The notes under the pieces are model-generated. The model did not search any database. It was not told where the DNA came from and saw only the letters and a program-made list of their open reading frames with translations. From Oxalobacteraceae bacterium (lineage in GTDB: Bacteria > Pseudomonadota > Gammaproteobacteria > Burkholderiales > Burkholderiaceae_D): a stretch of DNA of 64,000 nt. The DNA lies in the NCBI GenBank assembly GCA_900299005.1, contig OMID01000067.1, positions 1-64,000 of the forward strand. The letters are read 5' to 3'. Below are positions 38,672 to 47,328 of the stretch, piece by piece (the stretch's first letter is position 1; every line of letters begins with the position of its first letter). Made by a program: the position numbers and the translations under genes.

Positions 38672-40546
38672 TCACCATAGCCCCGTACCGTAAGTGCGCG
38701 GCCCCATCATCTGACGGAACGATGCATAGGGATCCATGCTGCCCAAGCCTCCCATGCCTCCGAAGGCCCCGAATGATTGCGGCATCATCCTTGGGGGTTC
38801 CCGATACAAGGTGCTCAGCACTTGCAGGACTTGCGGTGAGAGCGCCTGATTGCCGAGGACAGATCCGAGCGATGTGCTGGCCATTGGTGATGGGTGCGCG
38901 GGGGCGAGTCCCACCGCTCTGAGCACATCGGGCAAGCCGAACCCTGTGCGACGTGGGTCGCCCACCATCACGGGCCGACAGGACATTTTGATGATGTGAA
39001 ACAGCCGCTCGACCCGCTCGGCTGTGCGAGGGCTGGTGCCTTGGAAATCCGGATGATGGGCAAGGACCAGGGCTGCAAGACCCGTCACGTGGGGTGCCGC
39101 CATGGAAGTTCCATCCCAGGCCGCAAAGTTATTGTCGGGGACTGAAGAGGTGATCGCTACGCCCGGCGCACAAACATCGACCTCCGGTCCGAAGCAACTA
39201 AAGCGTGCCGAGAAAAATCCGTTCGAATCAATTTGCGGCGTAATGGTCTGGACGTGGTAGCTGTCTGAGGGGAATTCATTCAATTTGCCGATGGCTGCCA
39301 CCGCGAGTACCTGTGATGACGATGCCGGGTACTGCACTGGGCCACCCGAATTCCCGGCGGCGACGATACAAGCGACCCCAGCCTGCTTTGCGCGCAAGAT
39401 CTGCTGTTCCAGTGCCTCGGAGGGTTCTACACCACCCAGACTGAGATTAACGACGTCAACCTGCTTCTCGATGCAGTATTCAAGTGCATCAATGAGTTGA
39501 CTGATCTGGCCACCGGGGAAGAGTTTGCACGAATGAACCTCAGCCTCGGGTGCGAAGCCGCGTATGCCCCAGGAAGAATCGAGTCCGGAGATAATGCCCG
39601 CGCAATGAGAGCCATGGGAAATCGTGTCGATGTTCCAGCCACTGCTTTGCGTTTTGTTGAGTACATCATAGCCACGCGTGATTTTTGATAAATCCTGATG
39701 ACTATTGGCAGCGCCGGAATCGACGATGGCAATACGTATGCCCTGACCTCGATAATGGGACGGAATCTGATCCAGCCGCATTGCTTTCTGACCCCAAGTC
39801 AGTTGCTGCTGAGTAGGAAAGTTAGCGAGTGTGGGCCATGCAGACAGCGCTTGCAGACCGATAACATTCATCTCGGCGTTGCTGATGTCAGGTTGTTCCA
39901 CGCAGAAGCTCCAGTAGTCAGCACGGGGCTTGATATAGAGCTTGCGAAGGCTTTGCGCTGTCTCTCCGTAGAGCGTGAGCTTGACGCGGCCGCTGGCATC
40001 GGTCACGTCCATTGCCGGTAATAGCGAACCGAACAGATACACTTCGGCATCTTTGACGGGCATATTGTTTGCGCCGAGCACAAGGAATTCTGCGGTAAAC
40101 GCCGAACCGGACACCGGAAGATTGCAATTGACGAGGGAGGTCTGCGGATAATTCACCTCCAGCAGTTGCAAGGGCAGATCGCGCTCTACAATCAACTGGC
40201 CCTGCGACTGCAGCGACAAGGCGCTCGCCTTCTCATCACTCATGCGTGCCACCAGCACGGTGGCGCCATCCGGCACGCCTGCGGCCAGTGCGCCAACACC
40301 TGACCGCGGACCGACCTTGTCGATGATGTCAATATCCGGACTGTCGCGCAATGCCTGCTCGACTGCAGAGAACTGTAATGGCGAGAGTCCCATCATCTGC
40401 ATACCGGGTGAGCGGCGAGGTGCGATGACGAACTGTCCCTTGCGTGATTTGACCGATCGCCGCTTACCCTCTTGCGCAGTGGTGCTGGTGTCCGGTGCGC
40501 GGTCAGTCTGCGAGCCCGATGCTGCGGGCTCTGATTTCGGTGCCAT
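38672..40546 (-). CDS. S8 (subtilisin-like) serine peptidase, no evident signal peptide
   Basis: Catalytic triad segments IVDSGAANSHQDL, HGSHCAGIISG, WDGTSMAAPHVTGLAAL; start at ATG complement 40546 preceded by aaagga. Confidence 0.93.
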   Translation of the reverse strand: MAPKSEPAASGSQTDRAPDTSTTAQEGKRRSVKSRKGQFVIAPRRSPGMQMMGLSPLQFSAVEQALRDSPDIDIIDKVGPRSGVGALAAGVPDGATVLVARMSDEKASALSLQSQGQLIVERDLPLQLLEVNYPQTSLVNCNLPVSGSAFTAEFLVLGANNMPVKDAEVYLFGSLLPAMDVTDASGRVKLTLYGETAQSLRKLYIKPRADYWSFCVEQPDISNAEMNVIGLQALSAWPTLANFPTQQQLTWGQKAMRLDQIPSHYRGQGIRIAIVDSGAANSHQDLSKITRGYDVLNKTQSSGWNIDTISHGSHCAGIISGLDSSWGIRGFAPEAEVHSCKLFPGGQISQLIDALEYCIEKQVDVVNLSLGGVEPSEALEQQILRAKQAGVACIVAAGNSGGPVQYPASSSQVLAVAAIGKLNEFPSDSYHVQTITPQIDSNGFFSARFSCFGPEVDVCAPGVAITSSVPDNNFAAWDGTSMAAPHVTGLAALVLAHHPDFQGTSPRTAERVERLFHIIKMSCRPVMVGDPRRTGFGLPDVLRAVGLAPAHPSPMASTSLGSVLGNQALSPQVLQVLSTLYREPPRMMPQSFGAFGGMGGLGSMDPYASFRQMMGPRTYGTGLW

Positions 40547-40599
40547 GTTGATCCTTTCTGCGAAATGAATCACCAGTTACGCTGGCGTCGCTTGTGCTG

Positions 40600-40860
40600 T
40601 CACATGCCAAACATGGAAAGCGGTTGATCCGGTTCGATTTTCAGTCCACCGGAGTGCGTAAAGCGCTCTTGCAACTCCGCTGCCTTTGCATGCGCCATCT
40701 CATACACGGCCGTGTGTGGGGTATCGATGGGGCCCAGCGTGTCAATCAACTGCAAGCCGGGATCCTGATGGCTGGACTGAATGAATTGACTCAGTTTGCC
40801 GGGGTCGTTGCAGCTGATGAGGTACCGTCCCGAGTCAGGTCCGCCTTCGAATGCGTGCAT
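40600..40860 (-). CDS. 86-aa protein resembling a free-standing subtilase prodomain/I9-like inhibitor
   Basis: GRYLISCNDPGKLSQFIQSSHQDPGLQLIDTLGPIDTPHTAVYEMAHAKAAELQERF..GLKIEPDQPLSMF aligns by eye with GQFVIAP..LSPLQFSAVEQALRDSPDIDIIDKVGP..ATVLVARMSDEKASALSLQSQGQLIVERDLPLQLL of the adjacent subtilase. Confidence 0.65.
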   Translation of the reverse strand: MHAFEGGPDSGRYLISCNDPGKLSQFIQSSHQDPGLQLIDTLGPIDTPHTAVYEMAHAKAAELQERFTHSGGLKIEPDQPLSMFGM

Positions 40861-40928
40861 GAAAATTCCAGTGGAATGCCTGTCGCATGGCGACAGGCGT
40901 TTCTATTGAGCTGATCGGTGCGAGCTCG

Positions 40929-41801
40929 TCAGTGCAGCGTCTGCTGGCCGCCTGAATATCCCTGCTGACCACTCGCCTGATATCCTTGCTGTTGCTGCTG
41001 GGCGAGCTGCTGGAGCATCGCCTGCTGCAGCGGATCTGCCTGGAAGGGCAGCAGTCGACCCCACTGTCCTGCGCTGCCGCCGATTAAGCTGCCCATGCCC
41101 GACTGGCCAAAGAGGCCACCAATGGCACTACCGAGTGGCTGACCGATCTGTCCGAGCAGATTGCCGAAGAAGCCCTGGGGTGCCAGCCCTTGCGTCTGCT
41201 GTTGCTGCTGTTGCTGCTGTTGCTGCAGTTGCTGGGCATAGGCCTGTTGCAGCTGCTGAATCGGATCTATCGTGTAGGGCAACAGCTTTCCTGCGGGTCC
41301 AGCGATGTTGGCCATGACATGGCCGATGCCCGTGTATCCCGGCATGCTGCTGATGAGTGGCTGGCCAATCTGGCCGAGCAGATTGCCGTACAGGCTCTGG
41401 GGCGCGAGCTGCTGTGCATACGCCTGCTGCGCGTACGCCAACTGCACAGGATCGATCTGGAAAGGGAGAAGCCTCCCGAGCTGCCCCAAGGCACTACCTA
41501 TCGAGCCGCCTGATCCCGACTGGCCAAACATGCCGCCAATGGCGCTGCCCAGTGGCTGGCCGATCTGGCCGAGCAGATTGCCGAAGAATCCCTGCGGTGC
41601 GAGCTGCTGCATGGGCTGTTGCTGAAGTTGCTGTGCACAAGCTTGCTGCAGCCACTGGATGGGGTCTGCCTGAAAGGGCAGGAGGCCGCCAATGCCCTTG
41701 CCGATCAGACCACCCAGCGGTACTCCAGTCATGCCGCCAAATAGTCCTTGCGGCACCAATGCTTGCCCACCATAGCCGCCCCACTGCTGAATACCATTCA
41801 T
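40929..41801 (-). CDS. Gln/Gly-rich four-repeat protein with polyQ tract
   Basis: ATG complement 41801 with RBS aggag; four units of [L/V]xPQGxFGxxxGxxGxPLGxxIG...LLPFQxDP; ORF track starts upstream at 41927. Confidence 0.85.
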   Translation of the reverse strand: MNGIQQWGGYGGQALVPQGLFGGMTGVPLGGLIGKGIGGLLPFQADPIQWLQQACAQQLQQQPMQQLAPQGFFGNLLGQIGQPLGSAIGGMFGQSGSGGSIGSALGQLGRLLPFQIDPVQLAYAQQAYAQQLAPQSLYGNLLGQIGQPLISSMPGYTGIGHVMANIAGPAGKLLPYTIDPIQQLQQAYAQQLQQQQQQQQQQTQGLAPQGFFGNLLGQIGQPLGSAIGGLFGQSGMGSLIGGSAGQWGRLLPFQADPLQQAMLQQLAQQQQQGYQASGQQGYSGGQQTLH

Positions 41802-42030
41802 GTTTGCTCCTCTTGTCTCGAAATGAAAAAGATGAGCCCGGGACATTCGCTTGCCCCGAGCCCATGGCAATGCGAATTTCACGCATCGCGCGATATCTAT
41901 GTTTGTCGGGCGCGGCGAGGAATGCAAACCAATCGGGGCCTTGCTTGAGTACTCTCAATCGGTGGGTGAGACTGTCAATACGGATCAAATGCAGTGTTGA
42001 AATTTTTGGGATGCCGAAGGTGACATATAT

Positions 42031-42064
42031 AAAAAACCGTGCATGCCTTAAGGCGATGCACGGT
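42031..42064 (-). terminator. Rho-independent terminator downstream of lactate permease
   Basis: Minus strand accgtgcatcgccttaaggcatgcacggttttttat: stem followed by T-run. Confidence 0.8.
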
Positions 42065-42084
42065 CTGTGGGAGGTAGGGGAGGT

Positions 42085-43743
42085 TTACTTCACCAGCAGC
42101 GTAAACGGATGGACATACGCTTGAAGCGTGACTAGAAGGCCGACTAGAGTTGCCAGTGCGATCGAGTGGAAGAATACATAGCGCAGAATTTCTCCCTCGT
42201 GTCCGTACCACTTGGTCGCGGTGGACGCGACGACGATCGATTGCGCATCTACCATCTTGCCCATGACGCCACCCGAGGAATTTGCCGCTGCCATCAGCAC
42301 TGGGCTCAGGCCAAGCTGCTCTGCCGACGTGCGTTGCAGGCCGCCGAACAAAACGTTCGATGCCGTATCTGAACCAGTCAGTGCAACCCCGAGCCAACCA
42401 AGGAGTGTGCCGAAGAAGGGGTAGAGGACACCCGTGTTCGCAAAGGCGAGGCCAAGCGTGGAATCGACACCAGAGTAGCGGGTCGAGTAGCCTAGCGCGA
42501 GCATTGCGGCTATGGTCAGCAATGAATAACGCAGCAGTTTGATGGTGTCCCAGTAGACCGCCAGCATCTCGCGCACGCGATAACCCATCAGGAGAGCGGA
42601 CACGACGGATGCGATGAAGATGCCTGTGCCCGTGGCTGAGAGCCAGTTGAGTTTGAAGATGGCTTCCTCGATTTTGGGCGCGGCTGCTACCGGGGGCATT
42701 TTTTGCACCAGCAGGTGCAGGTTCGCCCATTCGACCTTGATCAGCGAGATGCTGTCGAGGTATTTTTTCCACTCGGGTATGCCCCAGAGCAGAACGATTA
42801 CCGACAGAATCAGCCAAGGTGTCCACGCGTTCATGACTTCTTTGCGACTGTAGCCGTGACCTCCACCATCCGAGGTAGGTGGTGCATCACTGGCATCGAA
42901 ACTCCCCGAGGCTGAGGTCCAGATTTCCTTGGGCTGCCACAAGCGAAGGAAGATGGTCAGGCAGACCATCGAACAGACAGCAGCCCCCACATCGACCAGC
43001 CAAGGGCCGTGGAAATTCGAGATCAGGAACTGGGGAATGGCGAAAGCCAGCCCGGCCACAAGGATGGCAGGCCAGATCGCGAGCATGCCACGCAGGCCAC
43101 AGAACGCCCAGATCAGCCAGAACGGAACGATTAGGGAGAACAATGGCAGCTGCCGACCTACCATGCCGGATAGTTCCAACATGTCCAGCCCCGTCACCGC
43201 CGCCAGAGCAATGATCGGTGTACCCAGCGCACCATAGGCCACCGGCGCCGTGTTGGCGATCAGGGAGAGTCCGGAGGCAGCCAGTGGCGCAAAGCCAAGT
43301 CCGATTAACATGGCACCGGTGACAGCAACAGGTGTGCCAAAGCCACCGGCACCCTCGAAAAATGCCCCGAACGAAAAGGCAATCAGTAAAAGCTGCAAGC
43401 GGCGATCGCTGCTGATGCCTGCGATGCTTTCGCGAAGGATGGTGAATTGGCCTTTGCGATCCGTCAGCTGGTAGAGGAAGATCACATTGAGAATGATCCA
43501 GCCAATCGGGAATAAGCCGTAAGCCGCCCCGTACAGGGCTGATGAGACTGCAATGTTGGCCGGCATCGTGAAGCCCCAGATCGCCACCACCAGAGCAGCC
43601 ACCAAGCCCATCAATGCTGCGATGTGCGCTTTGATATGAAAAAACGCCAGTGCAGCGAGCATGACGATCACAGGAATCGCCGCGGCCATCGTCGAGAGCC
43701 ACACGTTATTGAATGGGTCATAAATCTGTGACCACATAGACAT
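42085..43743 (-). CDS. L-lactate permease (LctP/LldP family)
   Basis: 552-aa multi-TM; FEGAGGFGTPVAVTGAMLIGLGF, SSGGVMGKMVDAQSIVVASTAT. Confidence 0.93.
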   Translation of the reverse strand: MSMWSQIYDPFNNVWLSTMAAAIPVIVMLAALAFFHIKAHIAALMGLVAALVVAIWGFTMPANIAVSSALYGAAYGLFPIGWIILNVIFLYQLTDRKGQFTILRESIAGISSDRRLQLLLIAFSFGAFFEGAGGFGTPVAVTGAMLIGLGFAPLAASGLSLIANTAPVAYGALGTPIIALAAVTGLDMLELSGMVGRQLPLFSLIVPFWLIWAFCGLRGMLAIWPAILVAGLAFAIPQFLISNFHGPWLVDVGAAVCSMVCLTIFLRLWQPKEIWTSASGSFDASDAPPTSDGGGHGYSRKEVMNAWTPWLILSVIVLLWGIPEWKKYLDSISLIKVEWANLHLLVQKMPPVAAAPKIEEAIFKLNWLSATGTGIFIASVVSALLMGYRVREMLAVYWDTIKLLRYSLLTIAAMLALGYSTRYSGVDSTLGLAFANTGVLYPFFGTLLGWLGVALTGSDTASNVLFGGLQRTSAEQLGLSPVLMAAANSSGGVMGKMVDAQSIVVASTATKWYGHEGEILRYVFFHSIALATLVGLLVTLQAYVHPFTLLVK

Positions 43744-44030
43744 CTCCCCCGGTCAGATACCGTTGTTTTGCAAGCCTCGCATCATATTGAACGCCAGAAA
43801 CCTTGTCCATGCGTTTAGGACAATCCCCAAGCGGAATTCCTACGTGAACGGTGAAAATTCTTTTCTGATTTTTGAAAAAATTTTGTTCACTGAAGGCCTG
43901 TGGGCGGTGGATTGCCGATTGCGACGCGAGACTAGAGCCTTTCTCATCTCGGCGCCTCGGAGAATTGCAATTTCGATATCATCTAGCCGACGCTCGGGCA
44001 ATTTGCTGTGTCTGATTATTCAGCGCTGAC

Positions 44031-45149
44031 TTAGCGTTGTGCGGTCTGCACATTGCCAAAGACTGCCGGGAAGCCGCTAGGGAGGCAACGGTAATACTGA
44101 GGCGAGCCGGACACTGTTCCGCCTAGCTCGGCAGCAGCGCGCCAGGGCCAACGAGGGTCGGCGATGATTGCGCGTGCCATGGCGATCAGGTCAGCCTTGC
44201 CGCTAGTGAGAATGTCTTCGGCCTGCTGTGCCTCGGTAATCAGACCTACGGTCATCACTGGAATGGTCACTTCTTTTCTGATCCGCTCGGCAAATGGCAC
44301 CTGATAGCCAGGACCGAGCGGGATTTTCTGCAAGGGCGAAACGCCAGCCGAAGACACATCAAGATAATCGGCGCCGAGCGACTGCAAGCGCTTGGACATT
44401 TCTATGCACTGTTCGATGTCCCAGCCTCCTTCCACCCAGTCGGTTGCGGATAAGCGGATACCGACGGCAAGATCCGGGCCTGCGGCGTCGCGAACGGCCT
44501 GAAACACTTCAAGCCCGAAGCGCATGCGGTTCTCCAGTGATCCCCCATAGGCATCGGTTCGGTGGTTCGCCAGAGGCGACAAGAACTGATGTACGAGATA
44601 ACCATGCGCGCCATGCACTTCGATCGCATCGAAACCAAGCTCACGCGCATGGCGCGCGCCCTCTGCGAATGCTGTCACCAGCGCTTTGATGCGCTCGGTG
44701 CTAAGCGAGAGGGGGGCCATTTCCTCGGGCTTGTGCGGAACCGCCGATGCCGACACCGTTTCCCATCCACCCTCGGCAGGCGTCATCAAGGCGCCGCCTT
44801 CCCACGGTCGGCGACTGGAGCCTTTTCTTCCGGCATGTCCGAGCTGTATTGCCAGCTTGATTGGCGAGATCGCACGGATGGCATCAATAACCGATTTCAT
44901 CGCATCGACATTTGATGGTTTGTAGAGACCTACGCAACCCGGTGTGATTCTTCCCTCGGCGCTGATGGCGGTTGCCTCCACGCAAAGCATCCCGGCACCC
45001 GACAGCGCCAGTGATCCCAGGTGGGCGCGATGCCAGTCAGTCATGTCACCATCGATGGCGGAGTACTGGCACATCGGCGAAATCATGAGGCGGTTGCTCA
45101 GAGAAATCGGGCCGAGTTGTATGGGCGAAAACAGCAGAGGTGCGGTCAT
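44031..45149 (-). CDS. NADH:flavin oxidoreductase / OYE family (YqjM-like)
   Basis: LFSPIQLGPISLSNRLMISPMCQYSAIDGDMTDWH, LGHAGRKGS, VHGAHGYLVHQFLSPLANHRTDAYGGSLENRMRF. Confidence 0.94.
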   Translation of the reverse strand: MTAPLLFSPIQLGPISLSNRLMISPMCQYSAIDGDMTDWHRAHLGSLALSGAGMLCVEATAISAEGRITPGCVGLYKPSNVDAMKSVIDAIRAISPIKLAIQLGHAGRKGSSRRPWEGGALMTPAEGGWETVSASAVPHKPEEMAPLSLSTERIKALVTAFAEGARHARELGFDAIEVHGAHGYLVHQFLSPLANHRTDAYGGSLENRMRFGLEVFQAVRDAAGPDLAVGIRLSATDWVEGGWDIEQCIEMSKRLQSLGADYLDVSSAGVSPLQKIPLGPGYQVPFAERIRKEVTIPVMTVGLITEAQQAEDILTSGKADLIAMARAIIADPRWPWRAAAELGGTVSGSPQYYRCLPSGFPAVFGNVQTAQR

Positions 45150-45276
45150 GGTGGTCTCGTGGAAGTGCCGCTGCCATGGTGCAGCACAGTATGGTGTGTT
45201 ATGGAGCAGCAACTTTATTCTTTATTTGAACCTTCTTCAAGCACATAGGGCATGCACCGCCCCGAGGGGCAAAAAA

Positions 45277-45297
45277 AACTCTCCCGTAGGGAGAGTT
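45277..45297 (-). terminator. Rho-independent terminator-like hairpin with T-tract on minus strand
   Basis: Minus strand aactctccctacgggagagttttttttgcc. Confidence 0.75.
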
Positions 45298-45409
45298 GAA
45301 ACCTAAAGGGGATTTAGGTTGGAGAGGAGACCGCATGAAGCCCCCGTGTCCAGCCTAACGAACATTGTTCTTCGGTATTTGATATCTCTCAAGAGGCATC
45401 AAAGCGCTG

Positions 45410-45528
45410 ATTAAATTAAACACCGCAGGATTTCTTCTTTAGGCAATAGCCGCAAGCCGTTGATCTGGCAGGCTCCCGCGTCGCACGGCGAGGCTGGCCT
45501 GCCATGAAGGGGTTTTTTTCGGCGTCTG
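45410..45528 (-). repeat. Dispersed ~100-bp intergenic repeat, copy C
   Basis: Minus strand cttcatggcaggccagcctcgccgtgcgacgcgggagcctgccagatcaacggcttgcggctattgcctaaagaagaaatcctgcggtgtttaattt. Confidence 0.85.
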
Positions 45529-45573
45529 CCCAAGCATCACGACCCGCGACAGGCCGCGCGGATCGAATGCCCT

Positions 45574-46215
45574 CTAAGGTTTGGACGAATGGGCCGGGGC
45601 TTGAGGCAGCAGATGTCCGAGCTTGCTTGCCTTGGTGGCGAGGTAGCGCGCATTGAATCGGGTGCTGCTGGCCACATGCTCGATGCGCTCGACGTTGATC
45701 GACAGTCGTTTAAGCGCGTCTATCTTGCGAGGGTTGTTCGTCATCAGTCGCACAGCACGGATGCCAAAATGCCGGAGCATGGGACCACAGATCGCGTAAT
45801 CTCGCAAATCGTCAGCAAAACCCAGCTGATGGTTGGCCTCAACGGTATCGGCACCGGATTCTTGCAGCCCGTAGGCGCGAACTTTGTTGACCAGACCAAT
45901 GCCTCGACCTTCCTGTCTGAGGTAGAACAGCACCCCCCGGCCCTCTGCGGCGATCTGACGCAAGGCTGATTCAAGCTGGGCACCACAATCACAGCGCAGG
46001 CTGAACAGAGTGTCACCCGTCAGACACTCGGAATGAAGGCGTGCGAGCACGGGCTGGCCATCGCTGATGTCGCCAAGGGCCAGTGCGAGATGTTCTTTGC
46101 CTGTTTCCTGTTCGAGAAAGACATGCAACTGGAAAGTGGCCCAAGGAGTAGGCAGCGCACAGCTGGCAACCTGGTCGATCGGCGTGGTGTACTGAGCGGT
46201 CTGAGGGGAAGACAT
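45574..46215 (-). CDS. ribA: GTP cyclohydrolase II
   Basis: HSECLTGDTLFSLRCDCGAQLESALRQIA, YLRQEGRGIGLVNKVRAYGLQ, LMTNNPRKI. Confidence 0.95.
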   Translation of the reverse strand: MSSPQTAQYTTPIDQVASCALPTPWATFQLHVFLEQETGKEHLALALGDISDGQPVLARLHSECLTGDTLFSLRCDCGAQLESALRQIAAEGRGVLFYLRQEGRGIGLVNKVRAYGLQESGADTVEANHQLGFADDLRDYAICGPMLRHFGIRAVRLMTNNPRKIDALKRLSINVERIEHVASSTRFNARYLATKASKLGHLLPQAPAHSSKP

Positions 46216-46476
46216 AGGGGATCCAGCAATATGGCATAAATGAAAACGCGGCGTCGCGCAGGCGGCCGCCGCATTGTCAACACACAGGTCGGATTATGCC
46301 GCAATCAGGGCCTGGATGGCACGAACGCTGGCGGCCCATGCAGCCGACACGTTTCTTCCCTGTCGATTGTCCTTCGGCACGGCTTTCGCGGATAAGGGTC
46401 ATGCCTGGAAAGCTCGTTTGCCTTGGCCGCTGGCCTTGCCTGCGCCTCGCCACCACGATGGCAAGCGAGTCAGGCG

Positions 46477-47328
46477 CTAATTCCAATATCCGTACGTCGC
46501 GACTTCTTGCCGCAGCTCGAAGTCAGGATATTCTGGATCCGGGGTATGTGCGTGTCTTAGCACATACCCCGCATTGTAGGTATTGGTGAGAATGTACTGG
46601 CAACGGCTCACGGCCTCGATTTTGAGGCGCAGCTGGAACATGGTCACGCGAATATTGCTGCCCTCGGTCGACCTGCCGGCGAGCTTGAACAGAAGATGAA
46701 TATCCTCAATGGGAATCACGGTGCCGAAATGGTGAATGAAAAGCTCAGCAACAGACACCTCAGATGTGGTCAGCTGAATTGAGTTACCCGTGCAGCAGAG
46801 CATTTTGGATTCCGGTAGCAGCGTCAGCATGCCCAGGCCAAGTTCTGAGCGCAACCGCTGCCTGCGTTTCATTCCAGTGAACATGCGACGCACCAAGTCA
46901 TTGATTGATATGGGATCAATCATCCAGTCCGAGATAATGTCCGGCATATCCGGCAAATCATTGGTGTGCATATCCTGTTTGAGAACGGCTATTAGCGGAG
47001 CAAGTTCATGATTGATGCTATAGACTGATCGCACGTTCAGGGATTCGCGCTGCTCCATGGTCCGCAGATTTTCAATGGTTGCCAGATCACCGATCTCCAT
47101 CACTACGAAGGAGACTTCGCCATCCTGGGTTTCAAGGCAAGAAGAGTCAAAGGGCGGCTGCAGCTCGATCAGTTGCCAGTGAATGAGCTTGCCCTGGGCG
47201 GAAGATCGCGGAAAGGGAGAATTTGCAGATGCCATCGCACGGGTGACGCGGTGATACAAGAACGCTCCCATGACTTTCAATAAAATCTTCAATGGCATGT
47301 CCTTCACGGTTGAACATGGTGCCGACAA
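46477..47328 (-). CDS. Putative winged-helix (OmpR-type C-terminal) protein with atypical N-terminal region
   Basis: C-terminal LTTSEVSVAELFIHHFGTVIPIEDIHLLF...NIRVTMFQLRLKIEAVSRCQYILTNTYNAGYVL resembles Trans_reg_C; start uncertain. Confidence 0.6.
   Translation of the reverse strand: MSAPCSTVKDMPLKILLKVMGAFLYHRVTRAMASANSPFPRSSAQGKLIHWQLIELQPPFDSSCLETQDGEVSFVVMEIGDLATIENLRTMEQRESLNVRSVYSINHELAPLIAVLKQDMHTNDLPDMPDIISDWMIDPISINDLVRRMFTGMKRRQRLRSELGLGMLTLLPESKMLCCTGNSIQLTTSEVSVAELFIHHFGTVIPIEDIHLLFKLAGRSTEGSNIRVTMFQLRLKIEAVSRCQYILTNTYNAGYVLRHAHTPDPEYPDFELRQEVATYGYWN

Noticed and set aside
41950-41978. Sigma-70 promoter for the Q/G-rich gene (TTGACA on minus strand)
   Set aside because: A perfect -35-like TTGACA exists at 41973-41978 but no acceptable -10 at proper spacing.
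41494-41988. Out-of-frame ORF covering the leader of the Q/G-rich gene (MIRIDSLTHRLRVLKQGPDWF...)
   Set aside because: Somewhat protein-like at its start but overlaps the repeat gene out of frame and has no clear RBS; cannot be supported.
41357-42124. 255-aa plus-strand ORF over the Q/G-rich repeat gene
   Set aside because: Low-complexity antisense of CAG-rich repeats; the minus-strand frame has RBS, start and regular repeats.
42887-43702. 271-aa ORF in another frame of the lactate permease gene
   Set aside because: Alternate-frame artefact; the 552-aa permease frame is clearly the real one.
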